From: Acidimicrobiales bacterium
GTDB lineage: Bacteria > Actinomycetota > Acidimicrobiia > Acidimicrobiales > SZUA-35
Length of the DNA: 64,000 bases
Assembly (NCBI GenBank): GCA_041394265.1
Contig: JAWKIO010000005.1
Location: 2,852,001-2,916,000, forward strand
Direction of reading: 5' to 3'
Translations under genes and position numbers: made by a program
Notes under the pieces: generated by a model
Seen by the model: the letters and a program-made list of their open reading frames with translations, nothing else
Databases searched by the model: none
What the model was told of the DNA's origin: nothing
In this document: piece by piece, positions 25,719 through 33,220 of the stretch
Numbering within the stretch: the stretch's first letter is position 1
Layout: each line of letters starts with the position of its first letter

Positions 25719-26596
25719 CGATGGGGCCGGTCGGATTCGAGATCGTCGGTCGATGTGATCGGAGCGGGTGACGCCGAGGCGGGCGGTGCCGGGAGTGGCG
25801 GCGTCGGGGGTGGTGGTGCTGCCGCGTGGGCATCGAGCCAGTCCAGGCCGGGGCCGTCGAGCCGGGCACCGACCGCTTCGACGAAGACATCCTCCAGACG
25901 CCGCCCGCCCGCCACCAGACGCTCGGTCGGCCCGGTCGCAACGACTCGTCCGGCGTGCACGATGGCGACGCTGTCGCAGAGCCGCTCCACCACCTCCATC
26001 ACGTGGCTCGAGAACACGACCGTGGCGCCGTCGGCGACCAGCCGTTCCAGCAGCGTTCGCAGGACGCGGACCGACAGCGGGTCGACCGACTCGAACGGCT
26101 CGTCGAGGAACAGCACGGTCGGTCGGTGGAGGATCGCGGCACCGAGCGCGATCTTCTTGCGCATGCCCGAGGAGTAGTCGAGCACGAGGCGTCCGGCGGC
26201 CTCGTCCATGTCGAGCACGTCGAGCAGCTCGGCGGCCCGGCGTTGGGCTTCGGCTCGCGGCAGACCTCGGAGAAGACCGACGTACTCGAGCATCTCCCGG
26301 CCGGTGAGACGCTCGAAGAGGCGCAGGTCTTCTGGCACGATGCCGATCCGAGCCTTGATGGCGCTCGGGTCGGCCCAGACGTCGAGCCCATCGACCATGG
26401 CCAGGCCGCTGTCGGGACGGAGGAGCCCGGTGGCGATCTTGAGCGTCGTCGACTTGCCCGCGCCATTGGGTCCGACCAGACCGAAGAACGTGCCGCGTTC
26501 GACCCGGAGGTCGAGATGGTCGACGGCCAGCTTGTCGCCGAACCGGCGAACGAGTTGGTTGAGGACGACCGCGGGCGCGGGTGCAGATGTCGTCAC
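25715..26596 (-). CDS. ABC transporter ATP-binding protein
   Basis: 293 aa with Walker A GPNGAGKST (about residues 42-50), the Q-loop region replaced by IGIVPEDLRLFERLTGRE, signature YSSGMRKKI, Walker B VLFLDEPFESVDP and switch His in SSHVMEVVE. The signature departs from LSGGQ, as in many ABC-2 exporters. The last 45 residues are a Pro/Ala-rich tail of unknown use. It powers the permease encoded by the overlapping downstream gene. A TAGCTT box lies 9 nt before the GTG start. Confidence 0.9.
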   Translation of the reverse strand: MTTSAPAPAVVLNQLVRRFGDKLAVDHLDLRVERGTFFGLVGPNGAGKSTTLKIATGLLRPDSGLAMVDGLDVWADPSAIKARIGIVPEDLRLFERLTGREMLEYVGLLRGLPRAEAQRRAAELLDVLDMDEAAGRLVLDYSSGMRKKIALGAAILHRPTVLFLDEPFESVDPLSVRVLRTLLERLVADGATVVFSSHVMEVVERLCDSVAIVHAGRVVATGPTERLVAGGRRLEDVFVEAVGARLDGPGLDWLDAHAAAPPPPTPPLPAPPASASPAPITSTDDLESDRPHR

Positions 26597-26621
26597 AGGA
26601 TCGCGAAGCTACCAGCGGCGA

Positions 26622-27491
26622 TCACGGGGTCGTGGTCGTCGTCATGTATTCGGGCACGGTCGTCGGAGCGATCGTGGTTGAAGTCGTCGTGGTCGGAGCG
26701 GCCAGGGTCGTCGTCGGGGTCGTCGTGACATCCTCGGTCGGCTTCCATGTGCCGTCGCTCGTCAGGCTGACGCGCTCCCCCGAGTCACAGTCGACGGCTG
26801 CATAGGGAGTGATCTGTAGCTCGGTCGAATCGAGTTCGACGCCGGCGAAGCACGGCAGCTCGTTCGGTGGGATTGGTGTCGGACAGTCGCTGTCGTCTTC
26901 GATCGTGTCGCTGTCCTCGGTCGAGGTGGCGGCGTAGGAGCAGACGTCCCAGACCGACGGAGCATCAAGCGCAACGACGGCAGCGAAGAGCGGAAGTCCG
27001 CAGTCGTTCATGGTGGCGTCGTCGATCGTGGTCATGACCGCCGAGATCTCTTCGTCGGTCAGCTCGTCGCCGTTGCTGTTGACAATGGCCTCGAGCTGCT
27101 GCCACGAAGCGGCCGCGTCCTCGGAGGCAGCTCGCAGGACCCCGTCGATCGTGGCGAAGACCATCTCATCGGACATGTCGTCGACGGCAGCGAGATCGTT
27201 GAGCAGGAAACTCTCGAAGGCGACACACCCCGGCGACGGATTCGTGAGTGCGTCCGACGGCGCCCAAGTGGTCGGCATGTCGATGGCGGTCGAGGAAGGT
27301 GTCGTTGTCGTGGCGGGCAACTCGCTTTCCGTGGGCACGCTCTCGTTCATCTCGGGCTCGCTCGACACCACGTCGGACTGGAGGTCACCGCTACCGGCGA
27401 TCACCTCTGTGGTGGACGACGGTGAGCAGGCGGCAGCGGACACGAGCAGGGCTGCCATGGTCAGAACCGGGCGGAGCGAACGGAACGTCAT
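26622..27491 (-). CDS. putative lipoprotein
   Basis: 289 aa. The signal peptide ends in a lipobox (LLVSAAAC, Cys about residue 22), followed by Ser/Thr-rich linkers. The central region is acidic with scattered Cys residues (PGCVAFES, NDCGLPLF, VWDVCSYA, DSDCPTP, LPCFAG, AVDCDSGE) that could form disulfides. The C-terminal 35 residues are a Thr/Pro repeat (TTTPTTTLAAPTTTTSTT). Extracytoplasmic, membrane-tethered. No known domain. It stands alone upstream of the ABC pair, on the same strand. Confidence 0.7.
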   Translation of the reverse strand: MTFRSLRPVLTMAALLVSAAACSPSSTTEVIAGSGDLQSDVVSSEPEMNESVPTESELPATTTTPSSTAIDMPTTWAPSDALTNPSPGCVAFESFLLNDLAAVDDMSDEMVFATIDGVLRAASEDAAASWQQLEAIVNSNGDELTDEEISAVMTTIDDATMNDCGLPLFAAVVALDAPSVWDVCSYAATSTEDSDTIEDDSDCPTPIPPNELPCFAGVELDSTELQITPYAAVDCDSGERVSLTSDGTWKPTEDVTTTPTTTLAAPTTTTSTTIAPTTVPEYMTTTTTP

Positions 27492-27637
27492 GTTCGTCCC
27501 ATCGGCTCGAACGTGCGACTACTTGAAGCTGGGCATCACTGAGCGGTTTGTTCGGTGAAGTCACACCTGCCCAGCGAGCTGGGATTACGATCGGCCGGGT
27601 TCGATGAGGGATTCGGCCGCGGCGTGGAGCGATCGAG

Positions 27638-28075
27638 ATGAACCAAGACAGCGTGGCTGCGGTCTCGCGTGATGGCGAGGACCATGTGGGTTCGGCGATC
27701 CTCTGGACGATCGACCGCGAAGTCACCACGTCTGCCTACCGGCCGCCCGACGGTCGTCCCGTCCCGATCCCTTCGCTTGCACGCTGGGTGCTCGGGGCGG
27801 CGATCGGTGTCGCCGGGCTCGTGGGTCTCACCTCGGTGGTGCAACGAGGGGTGGAGTCGACCCTGAGCGACCGCACCGAGGAGTCGCTGCGCAACGCCGG
27901 TCTCGATCCGGCCGACTTCGTGGTGCACGTCGACTTCCGTGATGTGACGATCACCGGCACCCCGCCCGAGGGCTGGGACGAGCGCCGCTTGCTCACCGTC
28001 GTCGACGTCGCTGACGCCCGAAGCATCGTCATCGACAACTCGCCTTCGCCTACCTCCGAGGACTCCGACTCGTGA
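27638..28075 (+). CDS. membrane-anchored BON-domain protein
   Basis: 145 aa. Cytoplasmic N-terminus of about 48 residues, one membrane segment (WVLGAAIGVAGLVGLTSVV), then an external BON-like domain (STLSDRTEESLRNAGLDPADFVVHVDFRDVTITG). The domain resembles the repeats of mycobacterial OmpATb/ArfA. BON domains bind membranes or envelope polymers. Its stop overlaps the GTG of the next gene (GTGA), so the two are translated together. The start ATG has a GGAGCGATCGAG leader. Confidence 0.72.
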   Translation: MNQDSVAAVSRDGEDHVGSAILWTIDREVTTSAYRPPDGRPVPIPSLARWVLGAAIGVAGLVGLTSVVQRGVESTLSDRTEESLRNAGLDPADFVVHVDFRDVTITGTPPEGWDERRLLTVVDVADARSIVIDNSPSPTSEDSDS

Positions 28076-28377
28076 CGCTCGTCATCGCTCAGCTGCTCTT
28101 GCCCCTCCTTGCGTCGTTCGTGTTGGGCCTCGGCGTCGGCTGGTTCTGGTGGCGGTGGCGTCAGCCCAAGATCGTGGCCACCGAAACTCGCACCTTCGAG
28201 CGGCTCGACCTCGGTGACGATCCGACGCTGCTCGCTCGTCGTCAAGCGGTCGCCGACGCCGAACTGACGTCGCGCATCCACGAACTCGAAACCGAGCTCG
28301 CCGGCGTCGACCACTCGGTCGTCGAGCTGGAGCGACTGATCGACGACGCACGGCAGGCTCGCCCGCTCGATCGTTGA
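28072..28377 (+). CDS. small membrane-anchored coiled-coil protein
   Basis: 101 aa. An N-terminal membrane segment (AQLLLPLLASFVLGLGVGW) is followed by WRWRQPK and a charged helix of about 60 residues with heptad-like spacing (TSRIHELETELAGVDHSVVE). It overlaps the BON gene by 4 bp and is probably its partner in the envelope. This pairing recalls OmpATb with its small accessory membrane proteins, but that comparison is only by layout. Confidence 0.7.
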   Translation: MTLVIAQLLLPLLASFVLGLGVGWFWWRWRQPKIVATETRTFERLDLGDDPTLLARRQAVADAELTSRIHELETELAGVDHSVVELERLIDDARQARPLDR

Positions 28378-28391
28378 GCGGCACCTCGATC

Positions 28392-28397
28392 TACGAT
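28392..28397 (+). promoter_or_regulatory. leaderless -10 box for the helix-hairpin-helix gene
   Basis: TACGAT, 6 nt before the ATG at 28404. It supports that start over the TTG at 28374. Confidence 0.5.
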
Positions 28398-28403
28398 CGA
28401 CGC

Positions 28404-28595
28404 ATGGGCTCGACACCACTACCGAAGATCGGAGCACCGGCGACTCGGGCGCTGGCATCGATTGGCGTGACGACCCTCGAGCAGGTCGCGGGGCGAAGCG
28501 AACAGGAATTGCTCGCGCTGCACGGGTTCGGCCCCCGTGCCGTGCGCATCCTCAACGAGGCACTTGCCGCCCGGGGAGCGTCGCTCGCGCCGTGA
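28404..28595 (+). CDS. small helix-hairpin-helix DNA-binding-like protein
   Basis: 63 aa, nearly all one helix-hairpin-helix module (IGAPATRALASIGVTTLEQV, then ELLALHGFGPRAVRILNEAL). It resembles the RNA polymerase alpha C-terminal domain and small HhH proteins of Actinobacteria. Probable role: nucleic-acid binding. The leaderless box supports an independent transcript. Confidence 0.75.
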   Translation: MGSTPLPKIGAPATRALASIGVTTLEQVAGRSEQELLALHGFGPRAVRILNEALAARGASLAP

Positions 28596-28658
28596 GGTGG
28601 CGCAAACTGGTCGCACTTTCGGCTACCGTTTCGGCAGCAGCGGCACGAAGGAACACAC

Positions 28659-28895
28659 ATGTCGACCCAGTCAACGCGGCGCGCGATCCACGCCTATGTC
28701 AGCGACAATGCCCACGATCATTGGCACGACTTTGCGGCCGAACAAGGGGTGAGCGTCAGCGCCATCCTCGAGGTCTTGGCTGGCGAGCTCGACCGTGTCG
28801 AGAGTGGTGCCGACCCACTGGCCGACGTGCTCGATGATGTCGTGACCGGCGCTCGACGGGTCGATGCCAGTCGTCGCCGTCGTACCACCGGGTAG
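28659..28895 (+). CDS. small hypothetical protein, possible ribbon-helix-helix
   Basis: 78 aa. The opening strand-helix-helix pattern (RRAIHAYVSDNAHDHWHDFA, then EQGVSVSAILEVLAGEL) looks like a ribbon-helix-helix DNA-binding fold. A basic tail follows (DASRRRRTTG). A GAAGGAA site sits 7 nt upstream. No toxin partner lies next to it. Function unknown. Confidence 0.6.
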   Translation: MSTQSTRRAIHAYVSDNAHDHWHDFAAEQGVSVSAILEVLAGELDRVESGADPLADVLDDVVTGARRVDASRRRRTTG

Positions 28896-28933
28896 CGCCT
28901 GGGAGAGCCAGGGAGCTGTCACTCCTGAGCCGG

Positions 28934-29410
28934 TCAGGCGGATCGCCGGTCGATGGTCAAGCCGGCGGCTTCGATGTCGTTCAACAGCTCCCGTAGTCGT
29001 GGAGCGGTTGACCACTGGCCGGTCCACGAGATCTGGCCGATCGTCTGGCGTTCTCCGTCGTCGACCTCGAGCACGGCGAACTTGGCGATGGACCATTGCG
29101 GCTGATCGTCGTCGATCACCAGACGGCACAGTTCCTTCTCGAACGGCAGCGTGAACAGGAACCGGCGCACCATGACACGGTCACCGTCGATCAACAAGCC
29201 AAGGCGCCGGCCACGCGAGATCACCGCGGCACCGATACCGATGAGTGCGACGCCGATCAGCCACAGTGTCGGTGAGTTCGACCGGGTGGTTGCGGCCAGG
29301 AGGAACTGGAGCCCGACGAACGCGACGATGCCGCCGAGGATCACCTCACGGAAGCGAGCGGTGCCATGTACGAAACGGTGCTCAGCCACATCCGGCCCTT
29401 GACTCTGCAC
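28934..29410 (-). CDS. membrane protein with PH-like domain
   Basis: 158 aa. Two adjacent membrane segments (ILGGIVAFVGLQFLLAA and LWLIGVALIGIGAAVI) are followed by a beta-rich region (GLLIDGDRVMVRRFLFTLPFEKELCRLVIDDD) typical of bacterial PH domains. The GTG start at 29410 has AGGAG 5 nt upstream. An alternative GTG seven codons later is possible. Role unknown. Confidence 0.62.
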   Translation of the reverse strand: MQSQGPDVAEHRFVHGTARFREVILGGIVAFVGLQFLLAATTRSNSPTLWLIGVALIGIGAAVISRGRRLGLLIDGDRVMVRRFLFTLPFEKELCRLVIDDDQPQWSIAKFAVLEVDDGERQTIGQISWTGQWSTAPRLRELLNDIEAAGLTIDRRSA

Positions 29411-29688
29411 TCAGCTCCTGTTCGCTCAGGGGTCATTCGCTGCACGATTCTCGGTGCCATGTTGCCATTCCTGACGGCCACATCACCGCAGCCAGGGCTC
29501 CGTCACCTGCTAGGCGTTCGGGGCAGCGTCAGGGGCGTGGGCGGTGGGCGATGTGGGGCGCTTCGGTGCTTGGGCCGCCGGCCGTCTCGTTGCTGAGGGT
29601 GTGGCCGAGTGGCGGCCGCCAACGCCTCCTGCATGGCCGGCAACGTGACAAGGTCGCTTTGCTCTCCGCTGCCACTCAGCCGAACGCC

Positions 29689-29694
29689 TACCGT
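29689..29694 (+). promoter_or_regulatory. leaderless -10 box for the 29701 gene
   Basis: TACCGT, 6 nt before the ATG at 29701. Confidence 0.5.
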
Positions 29695-29700
29695 TTCCGG

Positions 29701-29979
29701 ATGGATCAGCTCGAGGAGTACCCGCAGGATGCACTGATGCGGGAACTGTGGACCGTCGACGTCGACATCGTCGACAGCACGCCCGTCACCAACGTTGCAT
29801 TCCTCGGAGGCCCATCCGAGACGGCGTTCAGGATCCTGGGCGCCGTCGGCCAAGCCTTCATCGACCACGTCGTGGACGGTGACCACGACCTCCTCGTCTT
29901 CGAAGGCAACGCCGTCACCGTCGAAGCAGCCACCGCCGTGCTCGACGAAGCGTTCAACGACGCCGCGGCAGGGGCCTGA
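29701..29979 (+). CDS. hypothetical protein
   Basis: 92 aa, acidic and soluble, with a Val-rich strand pattern (WTVDVDIVDSTPVTNVAFLG) and a C-terminal Ala-rich helix. I do not recognise it. The ATG is chosen because of the TACCGT box. The 290 bp before it (29411-29700) contain no other gene that I can support. Confidence 0.55.
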   Translation: MDQLEEYPQDALMRELWTVDVDIVDSTPVTNVAFLGGPSETAFRILGAVGQAFIDHVVDGDHDLLVFEGNAVTVEAATAVLDEAFNDAAAGA

Positions 29980-30011
29980 CCACCAGCGACTCCCGTCAGT
30001 CTCCAGGTGGA

Positions 30012-30224
30012 GTGTCCCGACCGGTGGCGACAGCGCTGACAACACGGCTCCATGAGGTCGCGGCCGACAACGGCACGCACGCCCTCCTTCTCGTCGCCCC
30101 GATCCTCCTGGTCGGCGGCTGGGCCGTCGGACGACTCGGCTTCGCCGCCGTTTACGTCGCGCTCACGACCACCACCCGGGTCACCGGTGTCCTCTGGCGG
30201 ACCCGCAACCGCACCCCCACTTGA
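30012..30224 (+). CDS. small membrane protein, uncertain
   Basis: 70 aa from a GTG with one or two hydrophobic segments (THALLLVAPILLVGGWAVGR, LGFAAVYVALTTTT) and a basic end (WRTRNRTPT). It follows the previous gene by 32 bp. The ribosome-binding site GGTGGAG is too close to this GTG; a GTG at 30024 may be the real start. No family recognised. Confidence 0.35.
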   Translation: MSRPVATALTTRLHEVAADNGTHALLLVAPILLVGGWAVGRLGFAAVYVALTTTTRVTGVLWRTRNRTPT

Positions 30225-30446
30225 CAAGCGACCAGTCAGATCGCTCTGCCCCAAGCGCCGGGCCCTCGGCCCGGACACAGATTCGAGTCCAGACGGTGGA
30301 TCACCCGAATAACCGGCGGTCGGGGATGCTCGTCGGTGCTTCGGGCGTGAGCGGGTAGGGGAACGCTTCGGCGCTCGCCTCCGACGCTGATCTCCGTTGG
30401 TTCAACGCTTGACCCAACCCGGCAGCGGCGGAGCTGCCAACCCCGT

Positions 30447-30842
30447 TCACCGGCGCCGGACAAGTGTCTTGAGAGCGACGGCGATCGCCTCGATGTCCGG
30501 ATTCTCTGCGGCAACCTTGACGACAAGGTCGTAGACGTCGGTGTTCTCGGCGCTTGCGACGCCGTGGCCGTTGATCTCGAGGAAGACGGCGGTTGCGAGC
30601 CATCCGAGTCGTTTGTTGCCGTCGACCAAGGCGTGATTGCCGACGATCGATTGCAGGAGTGATGCGGCTTTGGTCCAGATGTCGGCATAGGCATCGACAC
30701 CGAATGCGGTGGTGCGAGGTCGTGCGGCTGCAGATCCGAGGAGGCCGAGATCGCGTATTGGTGCGGGGTCGCCGAGTAGTGCGGTGGCGAGTGCGATCAG
30801 GTCATCGAGGTCGAGGTATTCGATCTCGGGTTGCTCGGTCAC
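30447..30842 (-). CDS. Doc-like Fic/DOC toxin
   Basis: 131 aa of the death-on-curing group of Fic proteins. The active loop is HALVDGNKR (residues 70-78), a variant of HPFxxGNKR that keeps His, Asn, Lys and Arg. Doc toxins phosphorylate EF-Tu and stop translation; Fic relatives transfer AMP. The Leu/Ala substitutions may alter specificity. Its ATG overlaps the antitoxin stop (ATGA), so the antitoxin is translated first. Confidence 0.88.
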   Translation of the reverse strand: MTEQPEIEYLDLDDLIALATALLGDPAPIRDLGLLGSAAARPRTTAFGVDAYADIWTKAASLLQSIVGNHALVDGNKRLGWLATAVFLEINGHGVASAENTDVYDLVVKVAAENPDIEAIAVALKTLVRRR

Positions 30843-31042
30843 TCGCCCAACCGGCGCAGGGCGTCGTCGTGTGCGACGAGGATCTTCGCTGCGGCGTCAG
30901 CGACTCGGTCGCGGTGATCGCTGCGGTCGACGAACTCGCGGACGGCTCGACGGGCCGCTTCTTGGAGTGAGATGCCCTCGAGCTCTGCTCGTTGACGGAG
31001 CGCGGCTTGTTCTTCGTCGGTGAGGCGGAGTGTCATGGCCAT
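30839..31042 (-). CDS. ribbon-helix-helix antitoxin partner of the Doc-like toxin
   Basis: 67 aa. The N-terminal AMTLRLTDEEQAALRQRAEL, followed by EGISLQEAARRAVREFV, is a CopG/Arc-type ribbon-helix-helix. The C-terminal part should bind the toxin. This differs from classic P1 Phd, which has a YefM fold. Start at 31042 is supported by TACCAT 6 nt upstream. A 17-bp perfect palindrome over that box is the expected autoregulatory operator. Confidence 0.85.
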   Translation of the reverse strand: MAMTLRLTDEEQAALRQRAELEGISLQEAARRAVREFVDRSDHRDRVADAAAKILVAHDDALRRLGE

Positions 31043-31048
31043 CCGGCA

Positions 31049-31067
31049 ATGGTATCACTGTGATACC
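31049..31067 (-). promoter_or_regulatory. operator and -10 box of the Doc-type toxin-antitoxin operon
   Basis: GGTATCAC-T-GTGATACC (31051-31067) is a perfect palindrome. The minus-strand -10 TACCAT (31049-31054) overlaps its edge and ends 6 nt before the antitoxin ATG, so repressor binding would block RNA polymerase. Confidence 0.75.
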
Positions 31068-31448
31068 AGATCTGGAGTTGCCCGGAACCATGCGTCACCC
31101 ACGGCCGGCGTTCCGGGATGGGGGCGGAGCAGTCAACGCCGAACGTTCGGGGGCGCCGTTGTGGCCAGCAACTGGATGTCATGTTCGCTGCTCGAGACGA
31201 GGAGGCTGATGTCGGTGACAGTCAGCTGGCGGCGGTCGGTGGGCTTCCGGTGCGTCCGCGGGTGGATTTCATGCGCCGAACGTGACCGGGTCAAGGCAAG
31301 TGGTCACTCAATGTGACGAAACGCATCCGCGGATGCACGGCTCCTCTTGCTGGCGGTATGGGGCGGTGTTCGGCGCTCGGGAGAGCGAGTGATAGGGAAC
31401 GCTGGAGTCAGAGCCTGTCGGCGGGCTTGGCAGGACGGAACGGCGCTG
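31068..31448. other. 381 bp without a supported gene
   Basis: Apart from one copy of a 58-bp duplicated sequence (31098-31155), I see no coding region with usable start, spacing or motif here. Open frames exist but have no recognisable protein. Confidence 0.5.
31098..31155 (+). repeat. 58-bp imperfect direct repeat, copy A
   Basis: Aligned without gaps to 32357-32414 it matches at 46 of 58 positions. Both copies begin CCCACGGCCGGCG and end CGTTCGGGGGCG. Confidence 0.7.
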
Positions 31449-31961
31449 TCACCTCGTCGGGGCAAGGTCGGGGGATCGTCGAGCGCGTCGACCCCACACG
31501 ATTCGTTGACCGTCGAAGGCCACCAGCCGTGGACCACCAGCATCCTCGCCCAGACACAGGCAGGCACGCCGACCGGTAACCCTGTGCTGACCCCAAAGCG
31601 GGCCGAACAGCGAGAACCGGCTCCCCTCCAACTTTCCCGGGCTGACCACCACGGCTTCCAAGTACCGATTCGTGAACTCGCCGCGCAACGTCAGGTCAGC
31701 GACAACGCTCGTGTGGCCGACAGCGATCGCCCGCCGCAATTCGGTCAAGCGGAACACGGCGATGGCGGGCAGGACCAGAAGCGGCGCAGCCAGCAACGCG
31801 GCGAGCGTGGCGGCGACGAGATCAACCTTGGTGTCGATCAACACCGCGACGAACGTGACGACAGCGATGACGGTGGCAGCAATGAGCCATCGTGTTGATC
31901 GTTGGATCTGTCGTTCCAGGTCTTGTTGGAACGCCTCGAGATTGAAAGGGGTGCCCGACAC
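31449..31961 (-). CDS. hypothetical membrane protein
   Basis: 170 aa from a GTG. Two adjacent membrane segments (WLIAATVIAVVTFVAVLI and LVAATLAALLAAPLLVLPAI) follow an amphipathic start (LEAFQQDLERQIQR). The C-terminal cytoplasmic part of about 95 residues is beta-rich and ends in basic residues. Unrecognised. The preceding 81-aa gene stops 3 nt before this start, so they probably form a two-gene unit. Confidence 0.5.
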   Translation of the reverse strand: MSGTPFNLEAFQQDLERQIQRSTRWLIAATVIAVVTFVAVLIDTKVDLVAATLAALLAAPLLVLPAIAVFRLTELRRAIAVGHTSVVADLTLRGEFTNRYLEAVVVSPGKLEGSRFSLFGPLWGQHRVTGRRACLCLGEDAGGPRLVAFDGQRIVWGRRARRSPDLAPTR

Positions 31962-31964
31962 CGT

Positions 31965-32210
31965 CTACAGAAGCCGGTCCGGCTGCGCTGGCTGGTTGAA
32001 AGTTAGGCGCCCGTGCATCCGGCACTGGGTGTCGTTTGGGGCGATCGCTCCGAATATGCCCGCCGTTCGATGGAGCTTGTCAGGGTTCTCCAGGGTTGAC
32101 CCGCAGTCGGGAAATCGCAGCCGGCGGCTGTCCATCTCGTTGGTACCACGAGCAAGAACACGGATCGATCGTCCAGCGAGCTCGATGACATGTTCGCTGC
32201 TGTCGCCCAT
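31965..32210 (-). CDS. small hypothetical protein
   Basis: 81 aa with three Cys or His-Cys positions and a short beta pattern (EHVIELAGRSIRVLARGT). TACTCT on the minus strand lies 9 nt before the ATG, and its stop is 3 nt from the next start. Those two points are the only support. Function unknown. Confidence 0.4.
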   Translation of the reverse strand: MGDSSEHVIELAGRSIRVLARGTNEMDSRRLRFPDCGSTLENPDKLHRTAGIFGAIAPNDTQCRMHGRLTFNQPAQPDRLL

Positions 32211-32648
32211 CGCCGGTGCAGAGTAGCGCGCCGCCTCCGGCCGCTGTGCCGACAGTGAGCCGGCCGGTGGATCGACGCCTCGTCGTTGTCGACGCCGGCC
32301 CGCTGCAGTACGAGTGATCCAGGGCGAAGCAGTCGACGAGGACCTCGAACGCCTCGCCCACGGCCGGCGGTATGGGATGGCGGCGGAGAATCCGGTGTCG
32401 AGCGTTCGGGGGCGTTTGCAGGTGAGGGTCCACGGGGCCCAAGCCGATTCGATTCAGGGGTGAGTGTGGTGGGCAACCTTCCGAGGTACCGGTTCTGGTC
32501 GAATCGGTCGGCTGCGCTCTGGGAGCAGGCCGCGTGCTGAGACTTGTCTCGTAGCCTTTCGGGCACGTCTGCTGTGCCACCAAACCCGGATCCTGGGTCG
32601 ATCCCGGTCGCCCACGGGCCTCCAGGTGGAGTGAGCACTGGATCGCGC
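32211..32648. other. 438 bp without a supported gene
   Basis: Contains copy B of the 58-bp duplicated sequence. No coding region with convincing composition, start or motif; it may be decayed sequence flanking the insertion element. Confidence 0.45.
32357..32414 (+). repeat. 58-bp imperfect direct repeat, copy B
   Basis: 46 of 58 positions match copy A at 31098-31155, in the same orientation. Confidence 0.7.
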
Positions 32649-32651
32649 GTG

Positions 32652-32858
32652 TCAGGCTGCGGTTGAGTTGACTCGTCGGGCCCGGTAGGCGGCGGGGGTG
32701 GCATACCCGAGTGCCTGGTGGGGCCTGCGATGGTTGTAGAAGATCTCGATGTAGTTGGCAACCGCTTCCTCAGCGTGAGCGCGGGTGGGGAACTCGGTGC
32801 GATGCACGAGTTCCTTCTTCAACGCAGCAAAGAACGACTCAGCGACCGCGTTGTCGTA
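32652..32858 (-). pseudogene. 3' part of IS3-family transposase orfB
   Basis: 69 codons from YDNAVAESFFAALKKELVHR to the stop, including FYNHRRPHQALGYATPAAYR. These are the last residues of an IS3 OrfB integrase and carry the catalytic Glu (AESFF). The part with both catalytic Asp residues lies 3.5 kb away, upstream of the inserted transposon. Rejoining the two gives the normal family sequence GQVGCC-YDNAVAES. Confidence 0.9.
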
Positions 32859-32875
32859 CGCTTAACCGGCCAATC
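32859..32875 (+). repeat. left terminal repeat of the Tn554-like element
   Basis: CGCTTAACCGGCCAATC; it matches the inverted right end at 15 of 17 positions. Confidence 0.75.
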
Positions 32876-32914
32876 TTGGCTCACATGTGCCCGTGTGGAG
32901 TCGGGTGGCGGTGT

Positions 32915-33220
32915 CTAGTTCGCTCGTTGTCGGGGTTGTCTGTCCTCGAGGTGGCGGAGGCGTTCTTCGTGTTGGCGGACTCTGTCGGCGATGGCTTCGA
33001 GAGCGGTGCGGAGGTGCCCGATTTCGTGGGTGAGGCTGGTCAGGGTTCGGGGATCGGAAGGCTGGTTTCGGTGGGCGTCGATGACTGCCCGGAGCTCAGG
33101 GGTGTTGTAGAGGGTGGTCCGGCTGAGACCTGTTCGTTGAGCGACCGCGGCGAACGTGACCCTGATCTGTTCGGCAGTGAGGTCGAGACAGGCTTGTTCG
33201 ATGCCGTCGAGTTTGGTCAT
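32915..33220 (-). CDS. tnpC: TnpC-like transposition protein
   Basis: 101 aa. A small helix-turn-helix-like N-terminal part (VAQRTGLSRTTLYNTPELRAVI) precedes a coiled-coil segment (LRTALEAIADRVRQHEERLRHLE). The form matches the TnpC/DUF6262 proteins encoded third in Tn554-type elements, which influence orientation and frequency of transposition. Its ATG overlaps the tnpB stop (ATGA). Intact. Confidence 0.75.
   Translation of the reverse strand: MTKLDGIEQACLDLTAEQIRVTFAAVAQRTGLSRTTLYNTPELRAVIDAHRNQPSDPRTLTSLTHEIGHLRTALEAIADRVRQHEERLRHLEDRQPRQRAN

Noticed and set aside
29998..32634. 14-bp sequence CTCCAGGTGGAGTG present at about 30000 and 32620
   Set aside because: Several 14-bp matches are expected by chance in 64 kb, and neither context gives further similarity.
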